NCBI GenBank assembly: GCA_963665765.1
Contig: OY762464.1
Span: forward strand, 248,001 to 312,000
Source: Bin76 sp963665765
Lineage (GTDB): Bacteria > Actinomycetota > Acidimicrobiia > Spongiisociales > ZC4RG35
DNA length: 64,000 nucleotides
Direction of reading: 5' to 3'
Below, one piece after another: positions 1 through 8,392 of this stretch. The position numbers and the translations under genes were made by a program. Each line of letters begins with the position of its first letter. The stretch's first letter is position 1. Under the pieces are notes generated by a model, which was not told where the DNA came from, did not search any database, and was given only the letters and a program-made list of their open reading frames with translations.

Positions 1-96
1 ATTCTCAAAAACGGCGGGCACCTGGGTTTTCTGGATATAGGAAACCGCGCCTGGGCACAGGCCCGAGAAAGGATCGCCGCCGCTTTTCCGGCATGA
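1..96 (+). CDS. C-terminal end of an unidentified protein (partial)
   Basis: The first frame is open from the window edge to a TGA at 94-96 and gives 31 residues ending in AAAFPA. Its stop overlaps the ATG of the next gene (ATGA), as expected for a translationally coupled upstream gene. The visible tail is too short to assign to a family, and the start lies outside the window. Confidence 0.5.
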   Translation: MLKNGGHLGFLDIGNRAWAQARERIAAAFPA

Positions 97-761
97 CCTC
101 GACTCAGGGCCGAACGTTCGACCAGCCCGAGAGGGATTGGCTTCAACAGTTGAGGCGCCGCCGGGTCATCTGGTTGAGCATCTCGTTGGTGGTGCTGGTC
201 TTGACCGTGCTAGGGCTTTTCAATCTCTTCTCCCGCCGCCGCCCCGCGCCTCCGCCACCCCGAGAACCAGTGATCTTCGGTCTTCATGGTCGCAGCGCGG
301 GCGGGGCGGCCGGGCAAATGCTGGTCTCGGCGCTCACCGGCGGCCCGGATTTGGTTTTGGTCGAGCCCGCTTTGGTGTCGAGCCCCTTGTCTGAACCGGC
401 CGAGACCGGGGGGTTGTCCCGCCCGAGATCGGAGACCGGGCCGGGGGACGCTCCCTACCTGAGGCGAAAGACCCTCACCTCCGCGGAGATCACCGATCTT
501 GCTTCCCGGTATTTTTTGGACAGCGATGTGGTTCGGGCGCTGCGACTGGCCTGGTGCCTGTCCGGGTTCGATCCCCAGGCCATCGACCCACGCACCGGTC
601 GGGTCGGGCTGTTCCAACACGATCCGGTCTTCTGGCCCGATCATGCTCAGCTCGCCGGGTTCCGGGGCTACGACCCTTTCGATCCCGTCGCCAACACGGC
701 GGTGGCCGCCTATCTGATCTATGAGGGCGAGGGATGGCAAACTTGGGACTGTCTCACATAA
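93..761 (+). CDS. Membrane-anchored lysozyme/transglycosylase-fold protein lacking the catalytic Glu
   Basis: This 222-residue protein has a basic N-terminus, one transmembrane helix at about residues 26-46 (IWLSISLVVLVLTVLGLF), a Pro-rich linker, and a C-terminal domain resembling the SLT/lysozyme-like domain of actinobacterial secreted proteins. The landmarks are WCLSGFDP, GLFQ, WP, and FDPVANTAVAAYLIY followed by WQTWDC. In active members the first motif reads C-E-S-G-F-x-P, with Glu as the general acid. Here that position is Leu, so cleavage of peptidoglycan is unlikely and a binding or structural role is more plausible. It is coupled to the preceding partial gene by an ATGA overlap. The fold assignment is by motif only. 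Confidence 0.6.
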   Translation: MTSTQGRTFDQPERDWLQQLRRRRVIWLSISLVVLVLTVLGLFNLFSRRRPAPPPPREPVIFGLHGRSAGGAAGQMLVSALTGGPDLVLVEPALVSSPLSEPAETGGLSRPRSETGPGDAPYLRRKTLTSAEITDLASRYFLDSDVVRALRLAWCLSGFDPQAIDPRTGRVGLFQHDPVFWPDHAQLAGFRGYDPFDPVANTAVAAYLIYEGEGWQTWDCLT

Positions 762-771
762 TGGACCGAAG

Positions 772-1794
772 ATGACCCGCTCCCGTTCCCGGACCTCAGG
801 ACGCCGCACCAACCTGACCTTGGCGATTCTGCTGCCATTGGCGGCGCTGAGCGGATTCCTTTCCTTTGCGGTGGGCGTCGATTGGGATGTGAATCCGACC
901 ACCATCCATGCGGTGACGGCTCTGGCGGTGGCCTTGCTGACCCCCTGGAAGTCGGCGGTGGTCCGCCGGGGCATGGCGCGCCGGCGGCCAACCCGCTGGA
1001 TATCGGTGGCCTTGGGCAGCCTGGTGGCAATCACGCTGGTATCCGGGCTGATCCAGGTCACCGGGCTAACCGATCGCATCGGGCCACTCACCGTAATGCA
1101 GGTGCACGTGGGGGGCGGAATAGCGACGGTGGTGATGGTCTGGCTCCACTACCGCTCGCATCCGGTGCGTCTCCGCCGCATGGACCTCGACCGAAGGGCT
1201 TTGCTACGCGGCGCCGGTCTGGTGGGGATAGCTGCCGTAGTGTGGGCCGGATGGGAATCCACCATCCGCGCGGCGGGTTTGCCCGGCGGTGAACGGCGAT
1301 TCACCGGCTCCCATGAGCGCGGCTCGGGAGATCCCACCCAGATGCCGGTCACCTCCTGGCTCAACGACCGGGTCCCCCGCATGGACGGCGCCGCCTGGAG
1401 ACTGGACCTGGAGACGGGTGAGAAACAGTTGAGCCTGGCGGATCTGGAACGCCTGCCTCAAGAGAGGTTCACCGCGGTGTTGGACTGCACCGGCGGATGG
1501 TATTCCGAACAGGAGTGGGAGGGTGTCCGCTTGGACCAATTGTTGGTTCCCGGGGATGCCGAAAGTGTGGTGGTGAGATCGTCCACCGGCTATCAGCGGC
1601 GCTTTCCCGTCTCCGATCTCTCCCGTCTATGGCTGGCCACCCGATTGCAAGGCAAGTCGCTCAGCCCCGGGCACGGGTTTCCCGCCCGTCTGGTGGTGCC
1701 CGGACGTCGGGGATTCTGGTGGGTGAAATGGGTGGTGGAGATCCGGACTTCCACCCGACCATCCTGGCTTCAGCTGCCCTTTCCCCCCACCTGA
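772..1794 (+). CDS. Membrane-bound molybdopterin-dependent oxidoreductase (sulfite oxidase/YedY-like domain)
   Basis: The N-terminal half holds about four or five hydrophobic segments with His residues (TTIHAVTA, MQVHVGG, WLHYR), resembling a haem b or ferric-reductase-like membrane module. The C-terminal half is an oxidoreductase molybdopterin domain with the conserved LDCTGGWY segment, whose Cys is the expected Mo ligand, followed by SSTGYQRRFP and GFPARLVVPGRRGFWWVKW. The ATG at 772 is preferred because the longer reading from 721 would overlap the previous gene by 41 nt and adds 17 unremarkable residues. The substrate cannot be read from sequence. The combination suggests electron transfer between the membrane and a soluble Mo-cofactor site. 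Confidence 0.75.
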   Translation: MTRSRSRTSGRRTNLTLAILLPLAALSGFLSFAVGVDWDVNPTTIHAVTALAVALLTPWKSAVVRRGMARRRPTRWISVALGSLVAITLVSGLIQVTGLTDRIGPLTVMQVHVGGGIATVVMVWLHYRSHPVRLRRMDLDRRALLRGAGLVGIAAVVWAGWESTIRAAGLPGGERRFTGSHERGSGDPTQMPVTSWLNDRVPRMDGAAWRLDLETGEKQLSLADLERLPQERFTAVLDCTGGWYSEQEWEGVRLDQLLVPGDAESVVVRSSTGYQRRFPVSDLSRLWLATRLQGKSLSPGHGFPARLVVPGRRGFWWVKWVVEIRTSTRPSWLQLPFPPT

Positions 1795-1944
1795 AATCGG
1801 CGCCGGGCACCGGCAGTGGTAACGGGGCGCGGCCCGGAAGCGGCCGGCCCCAGGAGATGTCAACCTATCCCTGCTCCAACACCCCATCCCGGCCGGAGGA
1901 CACCGGGCCCGAGCAATCCCACCGCCGGCAATAGAATCTGGCGG

Positions 1945-2199
1945 ATGTGTCGAAACATCACCATATTGCGCGGGCTGCAGCCTCCCGCCACCCCGCAAGA
2001 GATCGAGTCGGCCGCCCGTCAGTATGTGCGGAAAGTAAGCGGCGTGCAAAAAACCTCGGCGGCGACCGAGCAAGCCTTCGAAAAAGCGGTGTCGCAGATC
2101 AGTCTGGCCACCGACCAGTTGCTGTCCACCCTTCCGCCTCGCAGGGTCCCTCCCCGTCACGGCCCGCCCCTTCGCCGGCGGACTCAAAAACCGGCTTGA
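1945..2199 (+). CDS. DUF2277 family protein
   Basis: An 84-residue protein starting MCRNITILRGLQPPAT and containing EIESAARQYVRKVSG, AFEKAVSQI and TDQLLSTL. This is the diagnostic pattern of the small DUF2277 family of actinobacteria (MCRxIxxLRG, then QYVRKVSG). The family function is not known. The start at 1945 is chosen because the family signature begins exactly at this Met; an upstream in-frame extension to 1816 is Pro/Arg-rich and has no family character. It stands alone, with the zinc-lipoprotein gene beginning about 110 bp downstream. Confidence 0.8.
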   Translation: MCRNITILRGLQPPATPQEIESAARQYVRKVSGVQKTSAATEQAFEKAVSQISLATDQLLSTLPPRRVPPRHGPPLRRRTQKPA

Positions 2200-2277
2200 C
2201 AAGCTAACGGGGCTTTCTTCCCCGGTAAGTCAAATGGCGGACCATTCTCTTTGGGCCGATCAACAGTCCCGTTATTA

Positions 2278-2292
2278 TGATAATGATTATCA
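2278..2292. promoter_or_regulatory. Zur/Fur-type operator
   Basis: TGATAATGATTATCA is a 7-1-7 palindrome whose arms match perfectly, in an AT-rich patch 20 bp before the zinc-lipoprotein start. The repeat has the shape and core bases of Fur-superfamily, particularly Zur, boxes. Given the downstream gene, Zur-type zinc repression is the natural reading. The regulator itself is not in this window. Confidence 0.7.
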
Positions 2293-2311
2293 CTATTACT
2301 AAGGAGGAGTG

Positions 2312-3379
2312 ATGCTGAAGGCAACAAAGAGTCGTATTTGGGTGCTTGCAGTGGCGATGATGTTATTGGGCGCCGCATGTGGTGGTGACGCTGATAGCGA
2401 ACCGACCGTCGGTGTGACGGAAGATTCGGGATCTCCCGCGGCGGACGGCGCCGGGTCGGGCGATGAATTGTACGTAGTGGTCACCACCACCATTCTCGGT
2501 GATCTGGTGAAAGCATTGGTGGGCGACGCCGGAACCGTAGAGATCCTGCTTCCGGTGGGGGCCGATCCCCACGACTTTCAAATGTCTTCCCAGGATGGCA
2601 CCAAGCTCCGGGAGGCGGATCTAGTGGTAGCCAACGGCCTCGGCCTGGAGGAAAGTCTGTCGGCGATCTTTGATTCCGCCCGCCAGGATGGGGCCCGAGT
2701 GCTTGAAGTGGGAGACCAGGCGGATCCCCTGGAATGGGGTGAAGGCAGGGGAGAAGATCACGAGGAGGAGGGCGACCACGACGAGGATGAAGGCGAAGGC
2801 GACCACGACGAGGAAGGCGACCACGACGACCACGGCGGGGCATTCGATCCCCACTTCTGGTTCGATCCCTCTCGGGTGGAGAAGGCTGTCCGGGCCATTG
2901 TCGGCGAACTGATCGACGTCGGCTCAGGCCTCTCATCCGCCGAATGGAACGAGCGGGCCGATAACCTGATAGCCCTCATCCGCCAAGCCGCCACCGAAGC
3001 TGAAGGGATACTGTCCGCAGTGCCCGCCGCCGACCGGATACTGGTGACCAACCACGATTCATTCTTGTATTTCGGGGAGTATTTCGGGTTCGAAATCTTG
3101 GACACCATCCTTTCGGGAGGATCCACTCTGGCTCAGCCCGGCACTGCCCACCTGGCCGAATTGGTGGATGCGATAGCCCGGGAAGGGGTGCCTGCGATCT
3201 TCGCCGATACCACCGCCGATACCCGGCTTCCGCGGACCGTGGCTGCAGAATTTGATCCTCCCCTCGAGGTAGTGGAGCTGTACACCGGGTCGCTGGGGCC
3301 CGCCGGCACCGAAGCCGACACCTATCCGAAATGGCTGGTGAGCAACGCTCGCTTGATCGCCGAGGCGTTGACCGGCTGA
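2312..3379 (+). CDS. znuA: Zinc ABC transporter substrate-binding lipoprotein (ZnuA/AdcA type)
   Basis: A 355-residue cluster A-I metal-binding protein. It begins with a lipoprotein signal (hydrophobic stretch, then LLGAACGG), followed by the family features TTTILGDLV, GADPHDFQ, an acidic His-rich loop at about 150-180 with repeated GDHDE units, DPHFWFDP, TNHDSFLYF and FADTT. Metal ligands are expected at the His residues of the PHDFQ, DPHFW and NHDSF motifs and at an acidic residue near the C-terminus. ATG 2312 follows an AAGGAGG ribosome site at 2301-2307; GTG 2309 is too close to it. A Zur-type box lies just upstream. No permease or ATPase gene follows: the next gene converges from the other strand after 3 bp, so the transporter partners must be elsewhere. 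Confidence 0.85.
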   Translation: MLKATKSRIWVLAVAMMLLGAACGGDADSEPTVGVTEDSGSPAADGAGSGDELYVVVTTTILGDLVKALVGDAGTVEILLPVGADPHDFQMSSQDGTKLREADLVVANGLGLEESLSAIFDSARQDGARVLEVGDQADPLEWGEGRGEDHEEEGDHDEDEGEGDHDEEGDHDDHGGAFDPHFWFDPSRVEKAVRAIVGELIDVGSGLSSAEWNERADNLIALIRQAATEAEGILSAVPAADRILVTNHDSFLYFGEYFGFEILDTILSGGSTLAQPGTAHLAELVDAIAREGVPAIFADTTADTRLPRTVAAEFDPPLEVVELYTGSLGPAGTEADTYPKWLVSNARLIAEALTG

Positions 3380-3382
3380 CGA

Positions 3383-4072
3383 TCAGGAGGAAGGATTCTC
3401 CTCGGACACCCTTGCCAACTCCGGACCGGTCAGGCGGCGGAAACACCGTCTGGCCGGTCCTCGCTCCAATACGGCCGCTTCCCAGCCGTCCAACGGGCGA
3501 CGTTCGGTTTCGGCAAACACCTGCATGCCCAACCGGAGCGCGGCGTTTCGATCCAACCCTGGTTCAAAGCGGTCCCGGAGCGCCGTCCCCAGCACATCGG
3601 CCTTCCCTCCAATGGCCAGGGCCTCCCGCCCCTCCAGCAAGGTTCCGTCATAGCTGATCTGCAACATCTGGTTGGGCTGTCCCTCCAACCCCAATTCGCA
3701 TATCAGAAGCTCCACCTCGAAAGGCTTGGCCTCGTGGGAGAAAATAACCCCCAGGGTCTGTGAAAAGGCGGTCGCCAGACCCAGGGCGGTGACATCGTCG
3801 CGGCTGTAGAGATACCCCATCACGTCGGCCTGGCGAATCCCCGCCTTCCGAAGCGTCTCGAATTCGTTGTAGCGACCCACGCCGGCAAACGCGATCCGAT
3901 CGTAGACTTCGCTGATCTTGTTGAGAGACCCCCCGGGATTCTCGGCCAGCATCAGCAAACCATCCCGATACTCCATCGCCAGAATGGAACGCCCCCTGGC
4001 AATTCCCTTGCGAGCGAACTCGGCCCGGTCACGGACAAGTTGCTCGGGCGTGACATAGAAGCCCGGGTTCAT
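3383..4072 (-). CDS. prcA: 20S proteasome alpha subunit
   Basis: A 229-residue alpha-type proteasome subunit. It has the N-terminal gate region MNPGFYVTPEQ, then ARKGIARGRSILAMEY, ISEVYDRIAFAGVGRYNEFE and SHEAKPFEVELL, and no N-terminal catalytic Thr. Alpha rings cap the beta rings and open when the Mpa C-terminal tail docks. The ATG overlaps the prcB stop by 4 nt (ATGA), so the two subunits are translationally coupled. The gene ends 3 bp from the converging zinc-lipoprotein gene, so no pafA follows it, unlike in mycobacteria. Confidence 0.95.
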   Translation of the reverse strand: MNPGFYVTPEQLVRDRAEFARKGIARGRSILAMEYRDGLLMLAENPGGSLNKISEVYDRIAFAGVGRYNEFETLRKAGIRQADVMGYLYSRDDVTALGLATAFSQTLGVIFSHEAKPFEVELLICELGLEGQPNQMLQISYDGTLLEGREALAIGGKADVLGTALRDRFEPGLDRNAALRLGMQVFAETERRPLDGWEAAVLERGPARRCFRRLTGPELARVSEENPSS

Positions 4073-4866
4073 TGACCTTCCCTCAGCGCCGCCTCGGCCA
4101 CCGACGCCAGATGATCATCGGAGACCTCCCGCACCCCGCCGCGGTCGATCATCACCAGGTTGGGCAGAATGCCGCGCCGCAGGTCAGGACCACCGGTGGC
4201 CACATCCACATCGGCGGCCGCCACCAAAGCGCCCATCACCTTTTCGACAACCTCATCCTCTGCCATCTCCGGCTTCCAAGCGGTACGCAGATAGGCCCGG
4301 GCCTGCACCGCGCCCGAGCCGGCCGCCCCGTACTGTTTCTCTTCATAACGTCCCCCCACCACATCGAAGGTGTAAACCCTGCCCTGATCGGAGGTCTGAT
4401 CGTAACCGGCGAACAGGGGCACCACCGCCAGACCCTGGAAGGCCAGAGGCAATTGCGAACGGACCAGCCGGGACAGGAAGTTGGCCTTCCCCTCCAAGCT
4501 GAGCATGGCGCCCTCGATCTTTTCGTAGTGCTCCAATTCCACCGTGAACAACCGCACCATCTCCAGCGCCAGACCGGCGGTTCCGGCCACTGCCACCGCC
4601 GACATCCGATCTGACCGGTAGACCTTGCGGATACGACGGTGGGCGATCAGATGGCCCTCCGTGGCTTGACGATCACCGCCGATCACCACTCCGTCCCCAT
4701 AGCGACAGGCCAGGACGGTGGTGCCTTCGGGCGGATTGAGAGTTTGCGCCGGGCCGGCGGGAACCTTCCAGCGAGGGGCCAGTCCCAAGGAGTCCAACAG
4801 GTCGGAGAAACTCGATCCGGGAGCGGGCGCGCCCAAGGGCAAACCCCAATTCGGCAACTCGGTCAC
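4069..4866 (-). CDS. prcB: 20S proteasome beta subunit
   Basis: A 265-residue beta-type subunit with a propeptide of about 48 residues ending PPEG, followed by TTVLACRYGDGVVIGGDRQAT. Thr49 is the expected autocatalytically exposed nucleophile; the Asp and Lys partners of the site are in GDRQAT and RKVYR. Further conserved pieces are AVAGTAGLALEMVRLF and YGAAGSGAVQARAYL. It overlaps pup upstream and prcA downstream by 4 nt each, giving the standard pup-prcB-prcA order. Confidence 0.95.
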   Translation of the reverse strand: MTELPNWGLPLGAPAPGSSFSDLLDSLGLAPRWKVPAGPAQTLNPPEGTTVLACRYGDGVVIGGDRQATEGHLIAHRRIRKVYRSDRMSAVAVAGTAGLALEMVRLFTVELEHYEKIEGAMLSLEGKANFLSRLVRSQLPLAFQGLAVVPLFAGYDQTSDQGRVYTFDVVGGRYEEKQYGAAGSGAVQARAYLRTAWKPEMAEDEVVEKVMGALVAAADVDVATGGPDLRRGILPNLVMIDRGGVREVSDDHLASVAEAALREGQ

Positions 4867-5060
4867 TCCCCTCCCTTCTGTACGTAGTTCTTTACGAACT
4901 CCTCGGCGTTCTCCTCCAGCACACTGTCGATCTCATCCAACAGTTCGTCTATCTTCTGGGAATCCATCTGCGCCATCCCCAACCCCGATAGATCACTCTC
5001 CGAGGGCGGCGGTCCCTCCTTGGATCGGCGACGACGCCTGTTCCGTTCCTGATCAGCCAT
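4863..5060 (-). CDS. pup: Prokaryotic ubiquitin-like protein Pup (C-terminal GGE)
   Basis: A 65-residue, highly charged, probably disordered protein: Arg-rich start (RNRRRRRSK), the helical Mpa-binding region DELLDEIDSVLEENAEEFVKN, and the C-terminus YVQKGGE. In most actinobacteria Pup ends in GGQ and Dop must deamidate the Gln. Here Glu is encoded directly, so Pup is ligation-ready as made. The ATG at 5060 overlaps the dop stop by 8 nt; an upstream in-frame GTG (5069) is the alternative. Four-nt overlap with prcB. Confidence 0.95.
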   Translation of the reverse strand: MADQERNRRRRRSKEGPPPSESDLSGLGMAQMDSQKIDELLDEIDSVLEENAEEFVKNYVQKGGE

Positions 5061-6537
5061 TTCTTTCACCCAACTCGCGGATCAAACCGGCTGGATCGGA
5101 TACCCGCTCCATCAGAGGGCCGGCGTTGATGCGGCTTCCTTTCAAAGGTTCCATCATAGACACCTTGACAAGGTCTCCCGGATTCCTTTCGAACAAAAGC
5201 GAATCCCAATTGGCGGCCACCAAAGAGGTCCCGAACCGGGAGACGCACGAGCCTCTGAACCAGGCTCTGGTGTCCTCCGGTGGACACCGCTCGGCCTCCT
5301 CGATCTCGGCGTCGGTGAACAATCGCCGCATCGCCCCGGTTTCCACCAATCGGTGGTAGATGCTGCGGGCCGGTTCCACATCGTGATACTGCAAGGCCAG
5401 GGCGGCCAACCGGGGATGCGACCAACTCATACTCTGCCGGGCCCGGTAGGCCTCCAACAGTCCGAGCTTGGCGGTCCAATCCAGCCGATCGGCAGTCAAC
5501 TTGGGATCGCGTTCCAAATCCACCAACACCCCCTCCCATTCGTCCAGAACCACCTGCCAGACCTCTTCTTCCATCCGATGACGGGCGTATTCGGAAAGCC
5601 ACTCCAGATACTGGAACTGCAGTTGGAGAGCGGTAGCGGCGCCGCCCCCCTCCATTTCCACCGGCTCGGAGAGGCTGAGATCGTGGCTGATCTGCCAACA
5701 GGCCTTCACCGGATCGGCCAACTCCAAGGCCGAAGGCAAAGCCTGGTCTTCGAAGGCATGCAGAAACAGGGCAGTGACGCCCAGTTTCAGAAAAATCTGA
5801 ACTTCGGAGAGATTTGCGTCACCGATAATCACATGCAGTCGGCGGTAGCGGGTGGGATCCCCATGCGGTTCGTCGCGGGTGTTGACGATCGGTCTCCGCA
5901 GGGTGGTCTCCAATCCCACCACCTCTTCGAAGAAATCCGCCCGCTGGGTGATCTGGTAGGAACAGGGGGGACGGTAGTTTTCGGCGCCCACCTTGCCCGA
6001 ACCGGTGAAGATCTGGCGGCTCACCAAAAAGGTAGGGAGATAGCGGACAACCCTCCCGAAAGGCGTTAGACGGGAAAGAAGATAGTTTTCATGGGCGCCG
6101 TAGCTGCTGCTTTTGCCGTCGCTGTTGTTTTTGTAGAGACGGATTTGCTGGTTGGGAGGGAGGGTCTTCTGAACCTGGCGAGCCGCCTTGGCCATCACCA
6201 ATTCTCCCGCCTTGTCATAAAGCGCCCCTGCCCGGGGATCGACGCATTCGGGACTGGAGTATTCGGGATGGGAATGATCCACGTACAGACGGGCGCCGTT
6301 GGTCAACACCGAGTTGATCAGGGTCGATTCGGGTTCGGGCATCCCGAAGTTCTCGTGGCCAAAGCCCCGCGAGTCGCTGCCCGGGGACTCGTGCTCATAG
6401 GACCATTGCACTCTCACCGGACCACCGGGGTAACCGTCTATCACCGCCGCCGCGGCCAGAGCCTGGTGCTGATGGGCGCGATTGCGGATGATCACCCCGA
6501 ATTCGGTTTCAGTGCCCAGCACCTTGGGGATGGCCAT
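5053..6537 (-). CDS. dop: Dop, depupylase/Pup deamidase
   Basis: A 494-residue carboxylate-amine-ligase-fold protein starting MAIPKVLGTETEFG, the nucleotide-binding strand of Dop/PafA. NGARLYVDHSHPEYSSPEC, LYKNNSDGKSSSYGAHENY and YRRLHVIIGDANLSE are characteristic of Dop rather than PafA. Because Pup here already ends in Glu, deamidation is unnecessary and the enzyme most likely serves mainly to remove Pup from substrates. The start at 6537 is where homology begins; the open frame extends to 6720 but overlaps mpa. Only 22 bp separate it from the mpa stop, consistent with one operon mpa-dop-pup-prcB-prcA. Confidence 0.93.
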   Translation of the reverse strand: MAIPKVLGTETEFGVIIRNRAHQHQALAAAAVIDGYPGGPVRVQWSYEHESPGSDSRGFGHENFGMPEPESTLINSVLTNGARLYVDHSHPEYSSPECVDPRAGALYDKAGELVMAKAARQVQKTLPPNQQIRLYKNNSDGKSSSYGAHENYLLSRLTPFGRVVRYLPTFLVSRQIFTGSGKVGAENYRPPCSYQITQRADFFEEVVGLETTLRRPIVNTRDEPHGDPTRYRRLHVIIGDANLSEVQIFLKLGVTALFLHAFEDQALPSALELADPVKACWQISHDLSLSEPVEMEGGGAATALQLQFQYLEWLSEYARHRMEEEVWQVVLDEWEGVLVDLERDPKLTADRLDWTAKLGLLEAYRARQSMSWSHPRLAALALQYHDVEPARSIYHRLVETGAMRRLFTDAEIEEAERCPPEDTRAWFRGSCVSRFGTSLVAANWDSLLFERNPGDLVKVSMMEPLKGSRINAGPLMERVSDPAGLIRELGERNG

Positions 6538-6559
6538 CAGCAGCCGGTGCGGGGAAAGA

Positions 6560-8272
6560 TCAGAGGTACTGTCCGGTGGTGACCGTTTCCACCATCCGAC
6601 CGTCGCCATCCTCCAACAACGTGCGTACGTAAACGATCCGCTCGCCCTTTTTGCCGGAGATCTTCGCCCAGTCATCGGGGTTGGTGGTGTTGGGAAGGTC
6701 CTCGTGCTCGCGGAACTCACGACGGACCGCCGCCAGCAGATCGTGGGCGCCGATGCCGGGATCTCCCCCGCTCAGATAGCGTTTGATGGCGCTTTTTTTG
6801 GAACGGCGGACGATGTTTTCGATCATGGCACCGCTGGAAAAGTCCTTGAAGAACAACACCTCTCGGTCGCCATTGGCATAGGTGACCTCCAGAAAGCGAT
6901 TCTCTTTCTTTTCCGAATACATGGCGTCCACCACGTCCGTGATCAAATCCTCCAACATTCCGTCGGTGTCTCCCCCGGCTTTCGTCAGGCCGTCCGGGCT
7001 GTAGGGAAGATCCGAAGTCAAATAGATACGAAATATCTCCCGGGCGGCGACTTCGTTGGGACGGGAGATCTTGATTTTGACGTCAAGGCGGCCGGGCCGG
7101 AGGATCGCCGGATCTATCAGGTCCTCCCGATTGGATGCTCCGATAACGATCACGTTCCGCAAAGATTCCACACCGTCCAGCTCGGAAAGCAACTGGGGAA
7201 CGATGGTCGACTCCACATCAGAGGATATTCCGGTGCCCCTGGTGCGGAACAGCGAGTCCATCTCGTCGAAGAACACGATCACCGGCACTCCTTCGGACGC
7301 CTTCTCCCTGGCCCGCTGAAAGATCAACCGAATCTGTCGTTCGGTTTCCCCCACCCACTTGCTAAGCAGTTCCGGACCCTTGATGTTGAGGAAATAGGAG
7401 TGGGTGTCCGGTTGGCCGGTCCGCTCGGCGACCGCCACGGCGAGACTGTTGGCCACCGCCTTGGCGATCAGGGTCTTGCCGCAACCGGGAGGACCATAGA
7501 GCAGTATGCCCTGGGGAGGCTTGAGGTTGTACCGGGAGAAAAGTTCACGGTGCACATAGGGAAGCTCCACTGCGTCACGGATCATTTCGATCTGGGAATG
7601 TAGACCCCCCACCTGCGTGTAGTTGACATCGGGAACTTCCTCGAGGATTAGTTCCTCCACCTCGGGGCGCGCCAGTCTCTCCAGGGCCATGGCGCCTTGC
7701 ACATCCACCCGCACGTTGTCTCCCATGCGCAACGGCTCGTCCTGCAGCGGACCGGCGATCCACACCACCCGGTTCTCGTCTCCGTGAGCCTGCACCAAAA
7801 GTCGGTCCTGTCCCAGGCGGTCTCTCACCACCATCACTTCTCCCGTGCCGTCGAAATCGCGGACATCGATGATGGAGTAGGCCTCGTTCAACAGGACCTG
7901 CTGTCCGGGCTGGAGCTTTTTGACCTCAATGGAAGGCTGTGCGTCCACCCGGAGCTTGCGAGTACCGGTCACCAGATCCACTTTTCCGTCGGTGTGCACT
8001 CCCAACACCGTCCCGAAGGCGTTGGGGGGGCTGGTCAGCCGTTCGATCTCGGTCCGGAGCATGGCCAGTTGTTCGCGGGCTTCGGTCAGGAGGGCGCCCA
8101 GTTTCTCGTTCTGGCCGCGCACTCGATCGAGTTGCCGCCGAGTCTGGTCCATCTGGTGCTGGAGAGCGTCGATCCGACGGGGAGTCTGCGAACGCAACCG
8201 GGCCAGCTCACCCTCCAATTGAGCGATAACTGCGGAGGGATCGGAGTAGTCGGGTCGGCGCTGTTCGAACAT
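6560..8272 (-). CDS. mpa: Mpa/ARC proteasomal AAA ATPase
   Basis: A 570-residue proteasome-activating ATPase. It has an N-terminal coiled coil (about residues 10-75, which captures Pup), OB-type domains, then one AAA module with Walker A GPPGCGKT, Walker B VIVFFDEMDSLF, and sensor residues in IGASNREDLIDPAILRPGR. The C-terminus is TTGQYL; the penultimate-Tyr tail is what docks into the alpha-ring pockets. The ATG at 8272 begins the coiled coil (MFEQRRPDYS). An in-frame extension to 8575 runs through the divergent promoter and a ferredoxin gene on the other strand, so it is rejected. Confidence 0.95.
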   Translation of the reverse strand: MFEQRRPDYSDPSAVIAQLEGELARLRSQTPRRIDALQHQMDQTRRQLDRVRGQNEKLGALLTEAREQLAMLRTEIERLTSPPNAFGTVLGVHTDGKVDLVTGTRKLRVDAQPSIEVKKLQPGQQVLLNEAYSIIDVRDFDGTGEVMVVRDRLGQDRLLVQAHGDENRVVWIAGPLQDEPLRMGDNVRVDVQGAMALERLARPEVEELILEEVPDVNYTQVGGLHSQIEMIRDAVELPYVHRELFSRYNLKPPQGILLYGPPGCGKTLIAKAVANSLAVAVAERTGQPDTHSYFLNIKGPELLSKWVGETERQIRLIFQRAREKASEGVPVIVFFDEMDSLFRTRGTGISSDVESTIVPQLLSELDGVESLRNVIVIGASNREDLIDPAILRPGRLDVKIKISRPNEVAAREIFRIYLTSDLPYSPDGLTKAGGDTDGMLEDLITDVVDAMYSEKKENRFLEVTYANGDREVLFFKDFSSGAMIENIVRRSKKSAIKRYLSGGDPGIGAHDLLAAVRREFREHEDLPNTTNPDDWAKISGKKGERIVYVRTLLEDGDGRMVETVTTGQYL

Positions 8273-8392
8273 CTTCCTGCTTCGAGGATTTTCCGGCGTG
8301 CGGATGAGTATACGAAATGTGTTTGTATTCTGGGATACCAAGCTTGTTATCATTGAACTCAACCATTCCAAGGACGGGAGACCACAAGGGCT
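8273..8392. promoter_or_regulatory. Divergent promoter region between mpa and ferredoxin
   Basis: These 120 bp separate the mpa ATG (minus) from the ferredoxin ATG (plus) and are markedly AT-rich compared with both genes. A TATACT hexamer reading towards mpa sits at 8307-8312 (complement), a plausible -10 for the proteasome operon. TTGTATTC and TTATCATTG stretches read towards the ferredoxin. The -35 elements are not clear, so the region is annotated as a whole. Confidence 0.45.

Noticed and set aside
2756..2840. Repetitive GACCACGACGAGG-type DNA as a possible tandem regulatory repeat or CRISPR-like unit
   Set aside because: It is the codon-level repeat of the acidic His loop of the zinc-binding protein; units are not evenly spaced and have no spacers.
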